From the NCBI GenBank assembly GCA_013329085.1, contig DUKX01000149.1, positions 1-5,105 on the forward strand: DNA of 5,105 nt, written 5' to 3'. Positions 1 to 4,555 of this stretch are shown here, one piece after another (within the stretch, counting starts at the first letter, position 1; every line of letters begins with the position of its first letter). Source of the stretch: Methanofastidiosum sp. (lineage in GTDB: Archaea > Methanobacteriota_B > Thermococci > Methanofastidiosales > Methanofastidiosaceae). The translations under genes were made by a program, and so were the position numbers. The notes beneath the pieces are model-generated. The model saw nothing but the letters and a program-made list of their open reading frames with translations, did not search any database and was not told where the DNA came from.

Positions 1-1130
1 TTGTTATCATGTAAAAACTTTGCTGTGGCCGGTTCAGTTATCTCCATGCCTTCCTGAGAGTAGTAGACATCTAAAATATACGCTTCTCCATTATATTCTC
101 CGAATACTATTGAACATAACCAGTCTTTTCCGGTATCTGCTGTATCAGTATAATTTAATATTCTTTTAAACAGGCTGTGTCCGTTTTCATTCTGGGGAGG
201 TTTCTCATAAGTCTTTAAGCTCTTATAAAGAGTCCCTGTCATATCAATCGGTTTCTGGTGATAATTAGCCTCAAAGATCATGTCAACCATCTGTGACCGC
301 AGCTGCATATATCTTTGTTTTGACAGAAAATCACTGCAAAGCATACTATCAGTTTCTTTATTGTATGCTTCCATTTTCAGAACATACCAGTTTTTCCCAT
401 CCTCGCTATCTAAGATCCTTCCGCAAAGGTCTTTTTTTGACCACCTGGTCATGTTTAGTATTTCCAGTGGTTCTCCATATTCAGCCGATACTCTAGAAAG
501 AAATGTTGAAGTATACCAGGTCCATAGCTTATCAAGATGACCGTCATTTAATGCTTCTTCTGCACCTTTAATAATATCGTCTATAAGCAGAATAGTTCCG
601 CCCTTACCGGTAATTGTTCCGCCAACACCTGAACCTATATAGTTGAAGAACTGTCCTTTAAGAGCCCATTTCTGATAACTTGCATTACCCTCTTTAATTT
701 TTGTACCAGGGAAAATATCAGCATAAATTATATCGTCATTAAATCCTCTCTCCTGGCTTATCCCGTCCCTGGTATACCGGGAAAAATCAGAGGCAACATC
801 ATCATTGTAGGAGCAGGCTATAACACGCTCTTCATTGTTTTTTCCAAATATCCACTCACAGAAATTTACAAGCGTTCTTGTTTTTCCATGCTGTGGAGGT
901 AGATTTATCATCAACTTTTTATACGGCCTGCCATCAGCTTTTAAAAGTCTGCCATTATAAAAATCATCTAAAGTATTACATAGTATAAATAAATGTGACC
1001 TGTCTTCTTTATAGTATTCTGGTGCTATTACTTTGCAATATTCCCAGAAATTACGTTTTGCCAGCTCTATTTTTGCCAGTCTTTGAATCTGGTTTTTTAT
1101 CAGAGGATTTATTTTCAATTGTGTAACCAT
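1..1130 (-). CDS. Phage terminase large subunit (ATPase/nuclease), C-terminus cut by window edge
   Basis: This is the motor of phage DNA packaging: it hydrolyses ATP to pump DNA into the prohead and cuts the concatemer. The frame is open for 376 codons and leaves the window without a stop. The Walker A motif PPQHGKTR is at residues 78-85 and the Walker B LLIDDII at 181-187, with D184/D185. A coupling-type segment, NMTRWSKKDL, is near 226-235. The RNase H-like nuclease domain begins around YTDTADTG (327-334, candidate metal ligand D329), with a second acidic strand ILDV at 352-355. This layout matches the large-terminase group containing psiM2 ORF9 (TIGR01630-like). ATG 1130-1128 is the only Met before residue 74 and has AAAGG nine bases upstream. 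The gene overlaps the small-subunit gene by 80 bases in another frame. The missing part should hold the remaining nuclease residues. The family call is secure; the exact subfamily is inferred from memory. Confidence 0.95.
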   Translation of the reverse strand, partial: MVTQLKINPLIKNQIQRLAKIELAKRNFWEYCKVIAPEYYKEDRSHLFILCNTLDDFYNGRLLKADGRPYKKLMINLPPQHGKTRTLVNFCEWIFGKNNEERVIACSYNDDVASDFSRYTRDGISQERGFNDDIIYADIFPGTKIKEGNASYQKWALKGQFFNYIGSGVGGTITGKGGTILLIDDIIKGAEEALNDGHLDKLWTWYTSTFLSRVSAEYGEPLEILNMTRWSKKDLCGRILDSEDGKNWYVLKMEAYNKETDSMLCSDFLSKQRYMQLRSQMVDMIFEANYHQKPIDMTGTLYKSLKTYEKPPQNENGHSLFKRILNYTDTADTGKDWLCSIVFGEYNGEAYILDVYYSQEGMEITEPATAKFLHDN

Positions 1131-1458
1131 ATGCAAGAGCCTTTATTTCTTCTATGGTAAGACCTGAAAGATCTATATTCTGATTCATATTTCCTTCTAT
1201 TTCCATGTGCTGCTTATCTGGTATAAATTTTTTCAGTACCGCACTAGCAAGTTTAGGATTTGTAAAGCACCATTTTGCCAGTCTCTCCCAGTAAGACATC
1301 CCAAAAGTTTCTGCTTCTTTTTCAAGAGCTTCTTCTAGTAATGTCAGGTAGTTTTTTTGTCCTTGAGGTCTTCCAGGTCCAGGAGCAGTTCCCTCTATAA
1401 ATAACCCTTTTTCATCTCTATTCGGTTTTCTATCGGTTTTTATTAGGTTATCATCCAT
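1051..1458 (-). CDS. Probable phage terminase small subunit (DNA-binding)
   Basis: The 135-residue protein is encoded immediately upstream of the large terminase, the usual place for the small subunit that recognises the packaging site. Residues 26-36 (PGPGRPQGQKN) form a GRP-containing AT-hook-like segment, common at the N-terminus of small terminases and of DUF5681-type proteins. A helical core covers about 37-78 (LLEEALEKEAE, YWERLAKWCF, ASAVLKKFIP). A late helix, LTIEEIKALAYG (100-111), resembles the C-terminal portal/large-subunit-interacting tail of such proteins. The last 20 or so residues are low-complexity and rich in Lys and Ser; they lie in the stretch shared with the large-subunit gene. 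The start overlaps the end of the 77-aa gene by 8 bases and has only a weak binding site (AAAGAG, far upstream), so translation is probably coupled. Assignment rests on position, length and the GRP motif rather than a catalytic signature. Confidence 0.75.
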   Translation of the reverse strand: MDDNLIKTDRKPNRDEKGLFIEGTAPGPGRPQGQKNYLTLLEEALEKEAETFGMSYWERLAKWCFTNPKLASAVLKKFIPDKQHMEIEGNMNQNIDLSGLTIEEIKALAYGYTIENKSSDKKPDSKTGKNRAGKT

Positions 1459-1684
1459 TCTGTATCACACTCTTTAATGCCCTGTTTTGCTCCGTAATTA
1501 CGTCTTTATAGTGTTTTAATTGCTCTACCTTTATTCTTGCTTCTCCCAGTTCCTGACTTGCTGTAAATAATGCATCTCCTATATCAGCAAGCAGATTTGA
1601 GTTTTCTGCCAGTATCCTTTGAGCAGCACGAACATTTAACTCATTAATTTCTTCAGGAGTTAGTTTTCTTATTTCTATGTCCAT
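1451..1684 (-). CDS. Small helical/coiled-coil phage protein of unknown function
   Basis: I do not recognise this 77-residue acidic protein. It starts with a short LTPEEINEL segment (8-16) typical of a capped helix. From about residue 32 to 74 it has a long heptad-like run of A, L, I and V with charged residues, suggesting a coiled coil and probably oligomerisation. It is the first gene of the packaging operon: its stop overlaps the small-terminase start by 8 bases. ATG 1684-1682 is the only usable start, because the frame is closed by a TGA just upstream of the terminator hairpin. Its upstream sequence (CTCAAAAACA) has no recognisable Shine-Dalgarno. The T-tract of a terminator ends only 13 bases before the ATG. 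It could be a packaging accessory factor or an extra small-terminase-like component; nothing in the sequence decides between these. Confidence 0.75.
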   Translation of the reverse strand: MDIEIRKLTPEEINELNVRAAQRILAENSNLLADIGDALFTASQELGEARIKVEQLKHYKDVITEQNRALKSVIQNG

Positions 1685-1697
1685 TGTTTTTGAGCAT

Positions 1698-1721
1698 AAA
1701 AAAAGAGCCCTTTTAGGCTCT
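1698..1721 (-). terminator. Factor-independent terminator closing the accessory cassette
   Basis: Read on the minus strand, AGAGCC-UAAAAG-GGCUCU forms a perfect 6-bp stem (loop closable further by a U-G pair), followed by seven U. It lies 76 bases after the stop of the SQDCDL gene and 13 bases before the ATG of the 77-aa gene. The T-tract exists only on the minus-strand side, so it acts on leftward transcription. It ends the accessory cassette and also sits in front of the terminase operon. Confidence 0.85.
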
Positions 1722-1739
1722 CAAATATTAAATTTTGTG

Positions 1740-1765
1740 TTTAGACAATAATAGTTATATCTAAA
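1740..1765. repeat. Nested inverted repeats, operator-like
   Basis: TTTAGA (1740-1745) and TCTAAA (1760-1765) form a perfect 6-base inverted repeat around 14 bases. An inner pair, ATAA (1748-1751) and TTAT (1755-1758), has almost the same centre. The outer arm touches the candidate -10 box of the weak promoter at 1763-1791. It could be a repressor site, or simply AT-rich chance symmetry. Confidence 0.3.
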
Positions 1766-1791
1766 ATAAGGGTTTTTCTTTAAAAAGTCAA
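1763..1791 (-). promoter_or_regulatory. Weak candidate promoter for the packaging operon
   Basis: On the minus strand TTGACT (1791-1786) is followed after 17 bases by TATTTT (1768-1763). The -35 matches 5 of 6 consensus bases, the -10 only 4 of 6. It is the best match found between the cassette and the 77-aa gene. Transcription from it would have to cross the terminator at 1721-1698 before reaching the gene, so the terminator would act as a leader attenuator. In such AT-rich sequence a chance match is likely. Confidence 0.3.
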
Positions 1792-1797
1792 GATTTG

Positions 1798-2427
1798 TCA
1801 AGACTGTAAATTATTTTTATTGGTTATTTGATTTGGTAATCCTATTCTTGAAATATAATTTGCAAATCTTACAGAAAGGGCTTCTCTATAAAGTTCGTTT
1901 ATTGTTGCTACATATTTTTCCATATATTCGTTGAATATTGTGTTTATTGGTAATGTAAAATAAATCTTAAAATCAATAACCATTTCTTGAACAGAAAAAA
2001 TTTTATTTTTATATTTTCCTTTATAATATGGTAAATAATGAAATCTAATTTCATTAGTATTATTTTTAATTTTGTCTATCTCTTTTCCATTATGCACTTT
2101 CTGTGTAATATCAAATGCTTTTTTTAGGTGGATGCCTGATTTAAAATCTTCCATTAAAAACGCTGGTACTAATAAAAGATTAGGTTGATATTGATTAAAT
2201 AATGTTTGATTGGTATTTTGATCTATTGAGGTTTTTTCAGAATATTCTAAGTCACAATCTTGCGAAAGCACCACCATATATTGAAAAGTAAATGAGTCTA
2301 ATTCATAATAATTTTCTTTAATAATAGACGCATTTGTTATAAAACTGACATCTTTTAATAAATCACCTTGGCAAATTCTTACACAATCATGCTTTGTGTA
2401 TATCTTATTGATTTTACTTTTCAACAT
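1798..2427 (-). CDS. Uncharacterised protein with SQDCDL motif, third gene of the cassette
   Basis: The function of this 209-residue, apparently soluble protein is unknown. Visible landmarks are CQGDLLKDVSFI (19-30); a hydrophobic strand running into SQDCDL (VVLSQDCDL, 52-60); LLLVPAF (84-90); RFHYLPYY (128-135); a second strand, VIDFKIYFTLP (150-160); and a C-terminal LSVRFANYISRIGLP (184-198). From memory, an N-terminal QGD element, a central SQ-x-CD-L/I motif and a late RFA-x-Y-x-x-RIG element recur together in a family of uncharacterised bacterial proteins; I cannot give it a name. The conserved Cys-Asp could be catalytic or structural. The start ATG overlaps the end of the 56-aa ORF by 14 bases and has no good binding site of its own (AUAAAAGUCA precedes it), so translation is probably coupled. 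It ends 76 bases before the terminator. Confidence 0.8.
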   Translation of the reverse strand: MLKSKINKIYTKHDCVRICQGDLLKDVSFITNASIIKENYYELDSFTFQYMVVLSQDCDLEYSEKTSIDQNTNQTLFNQYQPNLLLVPAFLMEDFKSGIHLKKAFDITQKVHNGKEIDKIKNNTNEIRFHYLPYYKGKYKNKIFSVQEMVIDFKIYFTLPINTIFNEYMEKYVATINELYREALSVRFANYISRIGLPNQITNKNNLQS

Positions 2428-2584
2428 TGACTTTTATTTTTTTAGAAAACGATTCACTTTTTTTATACGCATCTATTTGATCTTTATTTTTAATTTCAAT
2501 GCTGTAATCTAAATCACTATATAATTTCTGATTAGTTTCGGTATTATTGGTGATGAAATAATTATTTGTTAAATTTATACTCAT
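2414..2584 (-). CDS. 56-aa hydrophilic protein, middle gene of the cassette
   Basis: This short gene fills what otherwise looks like a gap between the two larger cassette genes. Its ATG (2584-2582) overlaps the TGA of the TIGR04255 gene by four bases (ATGA). It has a good binding site, GGAG, eight bases upstream inside the previous gene. Its TAA lies 14 bases inside the 209-aa gene. The product is 56 residues, rich in Asn, Lys, Ser and Asp, without a membrane segment or signal peptide; the central part (about 20-45) could be an amphipathic helix. The double overlap and the ribosome binding site are the main evidence that it is translated. It might be a linker or regulator of its two neighbours, or merely a translational relay to the 209-aa gene. 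I recognise no homologue. Confidence 0.65.
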   Translation of the reverse strand: MSINLTNNYFITNNTETNQKLYSDLDYSIEIKNKDQIDAYKKSESFSKKIKVNVEK

Positions 2585-3342
2585 CTTTCTATCTCCATTA
2601 CTTCTCTTAATTTTTCTTCAATGCTATCTTCAAATAATTCTTTTATCTTAAGATTAAATTTAACTAATATGTCTTCTATTCCCTCAAATTCACAATTATT
2701 TGTATAACAATCATAATCTAATATAAATTCTTTGCGTGCAACTTTAGCAGGAAATTCTGGATTATAAATTCCATAATTAAAAATAATATTATATTGGTCA
2801 TTATTTAAAACTATCTGTCCCATAGATCTGGAAATACTATTCTCTACCTCGTTAAATATTTTTAATTGGCAGGTTAGATTATTATTTATATAACCTTCCC
2901 AATCTAAAGGATCTCCGTCTTTAAAATTAATCTTATTAATATATCTTAATCCAATTCTTTTAATATTTACTGGTTTGTAATTCTCATAAAATGATTTTGT
3001 AACCTTAAATAAAACATCTTTGAAATTCTCATAGTTTTTATAATATTTAGTCACAATATTTAAATTATCAAAAGAGAGATTGGCAGAAATTGTTTTATCT
3101 ATATTAGAAAACCTCCATTCTGGTCTTCTTTCCGGTTCATTGATCACTTGATTATCTGTTATAGTTGCTTTTATATCTATCAGTTTATTTTCATTAAATT
3201 CAGGTAGTAAATCTCTAATATCTTCTTGTAAATTAATTGGTTTTTTTTCGTTTATTATGAGTATTGGAAAAAAATCTATCCTGAATATTACCTCGGTAAT
3301 AAAATTTTTTCTGTATTGATAATCCAATTTATTTTCTTTCAT
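2581..3342 (-). CDS. TIGR04255-family protein, first gene of the cassette
   Basis: The 253-residue protein fits the sporadically distributed TIGR04255 family, whose function is unknown and whose members are about this length. Landmarks in order are an N-terminal strand, NFITEVIFRIDFFPIL (13-28); EWRFSN (75-80), where family members carry a W-x-F-S pattern; the aromatic stretch NIVTKYYKNYENFKDVL (95-111); the hallmark RIGLRYIN (129-136); LDYDCYT (208-214), a conserved acidic-strand region; and a C-terminal helix, FEDSIEEKLREVM (237-249). It looks full-length, cytoplasmic and soluble. The ATG follows AAGAAGG at a six-base spacing and lies about 32 bases below a predicted transcription start. 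It is the promoter-proximal gene of a three-gene unit. Family membership is by motif recall, without a search; the family's patchy distribution fits horizontally moved cargo. Confidence 0.85.
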   Translation of the reverse strand: MKENKLDYQYRKNFITEVIFRIDFFPILIINEKKPINLQEDIRDLLPEFNENKLIDIKATITDNQVINEPERRPEWRFSNIDKTISANLSFDNLNIVTKYYKNYENFKDVLFKVTKSFYENYKPVNIKRIGLRYINKINFKDGDPLDWEGYINNNLTCQLKIFNEVENSISRSMGQIVLNNDQYNIIFNYGIYNPEFPAKVARKEFILDYDCYTNNCEFEGIEDILVKFNLKIKELFEDSIEEKLREVMEIER

Positions 3343-3352
3343 TTAAATCCTT

Positions 3353-3377
3353 CTTATCCTTATAATTGAATGATAAG
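3353..3377 (-). repeat. Inverted repeat at the predicted start of the cassette mRNA
   Basis: On the minus strand CTTATC (3377-3372) and GATAAG (3358-3353) are perfect inverted copies around 13 bases, and CTTAT can pair alternatively with a nearer ATAAG (3363-3359). The left arm falls on the predicted transcription start (about 3374), while the right arm ends three bases before the G pair of the binding site AAGAAGG. It could be a repressor operator or a small 5' hairpin that affects translation. Confidence 0.4.
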
Positions 3378-3380
3378 TTT

Positions 3381-3409
3381 ATTTTAACCCATATTATTGT
3401 ATATGTTAA
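3381..3409 (-). promoter_or_regulatory. Vegetative (sigma-70/sigma-A type) promoter of the accessory cassette
   Basis: On the minus strand TTAACA (3409-3404) lies exactly 17 bases from TAAAAT (3386-3381). Each hexamer matches 5 of 6 consensus bases, and the predicted start is near 3374. The position is apt: the -35 box overlaps the stop codon of the preceding gene and the first cassette gene starts about 32 bases after the predicted start, leaving a short leader with a good binding site. The AT-rich context raises the chance of a false match, but spacing and placement are ideal. Confidence 0.65.
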
Positions 3410-3669
3410 TTTTTTCTTCCATCTGGTACATCATCTAATTTTAATTTTTTAAATATTCTCCTGTTTAATTTTTTGATCTCTTTATCTATCTCTACTTTTA
3501 AATCTAAAAGATTTACATTTAGCGGAACTTTGCTTCCTGAGTTTCTAGTCTTTCTAATTAATAAATATGCTCCAAATCTTGTTGGGTTCTCTATCATTTC
3601 CTGAAGGAATCCAATGTTTTCTTTTAATCTATCAACTGGTTCTTTCCTTTTAAATCTCTTACGCTCCAT
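3406..3669 (-). CDS. Small basic phage protein of unknown function (87 aa)
   Basis: I do not recognise this protein. It begins with a very basic segment (MERKRFKRK), then a helical stretch, VDRLKENIGFLQEMIENP, a short FGAYLLIRKTRN strand region, and a C-terminal Lys-rich helix, LKVEIDKEIKKLNRRIFKKL, predicted to be coiled-coil-like. The charge suggests nucleic-acid contact, which is inference only. I chose ATG 3669-3667 because AGGTGG lies at a suitable distance upstream; a GTG three codons earlier (3678) overlaps that binding site. The gene overlaps the end of the upstream 67-aa gene by 11 bases, so the two are probably coupled. Its stop codon lies within the -35 box of the accessory cassette promoter, which marks the end of this transcriptional segment. 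Confidence 0.7.
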   Translation of the reverse strand: MERKRFKRKEPVDRLKENIGFLQEMIENPTRFGAYLLIRKTRNSGSKVPLNVNLLDLKVEIDKEIKKLNRRIFKKLKLDDVPDGRKN

Positions 3670-3862
3670 ACCCACCACCTTCCGGTTTAGCTTCCATCAG
3701 TTTTTTAAGCTCTTTAAATCTTAGGATTTCTTTTAGTCTGGCAACGCTTTCTTTCTTCTTTTTTGTGTAACTTCTGCCAAATCTTCTGTTGATTGCCTCC
3801 AAGGACTTGTCATCTAACAGCTCTACCAGTGGGACTTCGTGAAACTCTGTTATGTATTTCAT
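3659..3862 (-). CDS. Small Lys/Arg-rich phage protein of unknown function (67 aa)
   Basis: This is a 67-residue protein without a family I can name. It has an acidic N-terminal part, FHEVPLVELLDDKSLEAINR, then a basic patch, RRFGRSYTKKKKE (about 26-38), and a Lys/Glu-rich helix up to a Gly-rich end (EGGGYGA). The sequence pattern would suit a small DNA-binding regulator, but no helix-turn-helix is clear. ATG 3862-3860 is preceded by AAAGGA at a five-base spacing. A longer reading from 3910 would start inside the loop of the upstream terminator hairpin and is rejected. The gene comes directly after that terminator, with about 25 bases between T-tract and ATG, so its transcript must either read through the terminator or begin within it. 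Confidence 0.7.
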   Translation of the reverse strand: MKYITEFHEVPLVELLDDKSLEAINRRFGRSYTKKKKESVARLKEILRFKELKKLMEAKPEGGGYGA

Positions 3863-3887
3863 TTGTTCCTTTCTTTGTTTTGACAAT

Positions 3888-3928
3888 AAAAAAAGCGATT
3901 GAGATAGCATTTCTGCTAAAACAACCGC
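3888..3928 (-). terminator. Factor-independent terminator after the 85-aa gene
   Basis: On the minus strand GCGGTTG (3928-3922) pairs with CAATCGC (3901-3895) over seven positions, including one G-U. Inside is a small internal loop and a second stem, AGCA-GAAA-TGCT, capped by a GAAA tetraloop. Seven T follow directly (3894-3888). A short competing hairpin, CTCT-ACGA-AGAG, lies just before it (3939-3928). The element ends the segment containing the HNH and small genes and stands immediately before the 67-aa gene. Confidence 0.75.
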
Positions 3929-3971
3929 TCTTCGTAGAGTAGGTTAATATTTAATTGTTAATTTAGTTTAT

Positions 3972-4229
3972 TTAATTTTTTCCAAATTCAGCTATTATTC
4001 CTAAACACTTTTTAAAATTTTCAATGAATACAGTATCATCTGATAAATTCTTGCTTAAGCCTATTTCCTTAAAATCCTCAACAATGCCCATTTCAGCAAT
4101 ACTCTCAGCTAATTTATTATGCATTTTTATTTCAATTATTACACCTAAACCAGAGGTAAAAACAATCCTGATTTGGTTATTTTTCAATAAGTTGTCTGTA
4201 TACATTTTAAAAATATTTAAATCTTTCAT
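3972..4229 (-). CDS. Hypothetical phage protein, 85 aa
   Basis: The family is not recognised. The protein has an N-terminal charged helix (MKDLNIFKMYTDNLLKNN), a beta-hairpin-like centre (IRIVFTSGLGVIIEIKM, about 21-37) and a long C-terminal helical part ending in FKKCLGIIAEFGKN. The size and the central glycine turn suit a small compact alpha/beta protein. ATG 4229 lies seven bases after the stop of the preceding short ORF and has only a weak binding site (GTGAA), so translation may depend on the upstream gene. A second Met at residue 9 is an alternative start. The gene ends 43 bases before the terminator at 3928-3888, so it is the last gene of its transcriptional segment. Confidence 0.7.
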   Translation of the reverse strand: MKDLNIFKMYTDNLLKNNQIRIVFTSGLGVIIEIKMHNKLAESIAEMGIVEDFKEIGLSKNLSDDTVFIENFKKCLGIIAEFGKN

Positions 4230-4235
4230 TTCACA

Positions 4236-4388
4236 TTATTTCATGTTTATAACTAATGGCTTTCCCTCTCCCAGCTTCACTTTGCCATCATGAATTTTTA
4301 GTGTAATTTCCATATACCGATATCTGTCCAGTTCTTCCCGGTTCCTTTTGACAAATTCAATTATTGCTTCAGATGTTGTCTTATCTAT
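4236..4388 (-). CDS. Short ORF (50 codons) with no canonical start; AUA start or damaged gene
   Basis: The frame from 4388 to the TAA at 4238-4236 reads like real protein: a helix, SEAIIEFVKRNREELDRYRY, then two strand-like segments, MEITLKIHDGKVKL and KPLVINMK. No ATG, GTG or TTG lies at the right place. Instead ATA GAT AAG sits after AGAGGA with good spacing, right after the stop of the 54-aa ORF, and one base change would make it ATG GAT AAG. Alternatives are a rare CTG at 4433 (after GGAAAG) or the internal ATG at 4313, which would leave only 25 residues. The gene may use an AUA start, be translated by re-initiation after the previous stop, or be decayed. No function can be assigned. Confidence 0.45.
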   Translation of the reverse strand: MDKTTSEAIIEFVKRNREELDRYRYMEITLKIHDGKVKLGEGKPLVINMK

Positions 4389-4390
4389 AT

Positions 4391-4555
4391 TTAATCCTCT
4401 ATTACTTCGATAGTGATTTTCACTTTCTGGCAGTTATATCTTTCCAGTGCTTTGGCAATTTCTACATTGCCTACTTTTGCCGCCGGTGCCAGGTGATCAG
4501 CTCCATAAATAAAAACTTCCCCTTTAATTACTTTTGCTAATTGCTTTTCATTCAT
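4391..4555 (-). CDS. Hypothetical phage protein, 54 aa
   Basis: This is a compact ORF: a short helix, NEKQLAKVIKGE, a strand, VFIYG, a loop, ADHLAPAAK, a helix, VEIAKALERYN, and a terminal strand, KVKITIEVIED. This strand-helix-strand pattern is protein-like, and the base composition is richer in GC (31 of 60 in the block at 4441) than the neighbours. Its ATG overlaps the TGA of the upstream gene in a four-base ATGA, with GGAG about ten bases upstream, so coupled translation is likely. I recognise no family. It belongs to the same run of small genes after the HNH endonuclease. Confidence 0.65.
   Translation of the reverse strand: MNEKQLAKVIKGEVFIYGADHLAPAAKVGNVEIAKALERYNCQKVKITIEVIED

Larger units (their letters stand above)
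1698..3409 (-). other. Moron-like accessory cassette: promoter, three coupled genes, terminator
   Basis: The unit is bounded by a near-consensus promoter (3409-3381) and a factor-independent terminator (1721-1698), both on the minus strand, and contains three overlapping genes of 253, 56 and 209 codons. Base composition drops inside it: 60-base blocks at 2641, 2761 and 1981 contain 12, 10 and 10 G/C, against 26 and 23 in terminase blocks at 601 and 841, and 31 in the block at 4441. An autonomous transcription unit of different composition set among structural or packaging genes is the definition of a phage moron. None of the three products has a packaging signature. I saw no integrase, transposase or flanking att-like repeat. 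That the cassette is cargo is inference; its boundaries are read from the sequence. Confidence 0.6.

Noticed and set aside
280..540. Two overlapping plus-strand ORFs of 86 and 67 codons (280-540 and 293-496)
   Set aside because: They lie wholly antisense to the middle of the terminase large subunit, have no binding site and no protein-like pattern.
1787..1803. Direct repeat GTCAAGA-TTT-GTCAAGA at the end of the SQDCDL gene, considered as a cassette attachment site
   Set aside because: Only seven bases and no copy found at the other end of the cassette.
3406..3678. GTG start at 3678 for the 87-aa gene
   Set aside because: The GTG overlaps AGGTGG, which serves well as binding site for the ATG at 3669.
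3406..3862. Toxin-antitoxin pair reading of the 67-aa and 87-aa overlapping genes
   Set aside because: Size and overlap fit, but neither sequence shows a recognisable toxin or antitoxin fold; basic coiled-coil phage proteins explain them as well.
3659..3910. Longer form of the 67-aa gene, starting at 3910
   Set aside because: That ATG lies inside the terminator hairpin and its extra codons would translate the T-tract; the ATG at 3862 has a proper AAAGGA binding site.
4024..4293. Plus-strand ORF of 89 codons
   Set aside because: Antisense to the 85-aa gene and the start-less short ORF; its hydrophobic look is the usual complement of a charged minus-strand protein.
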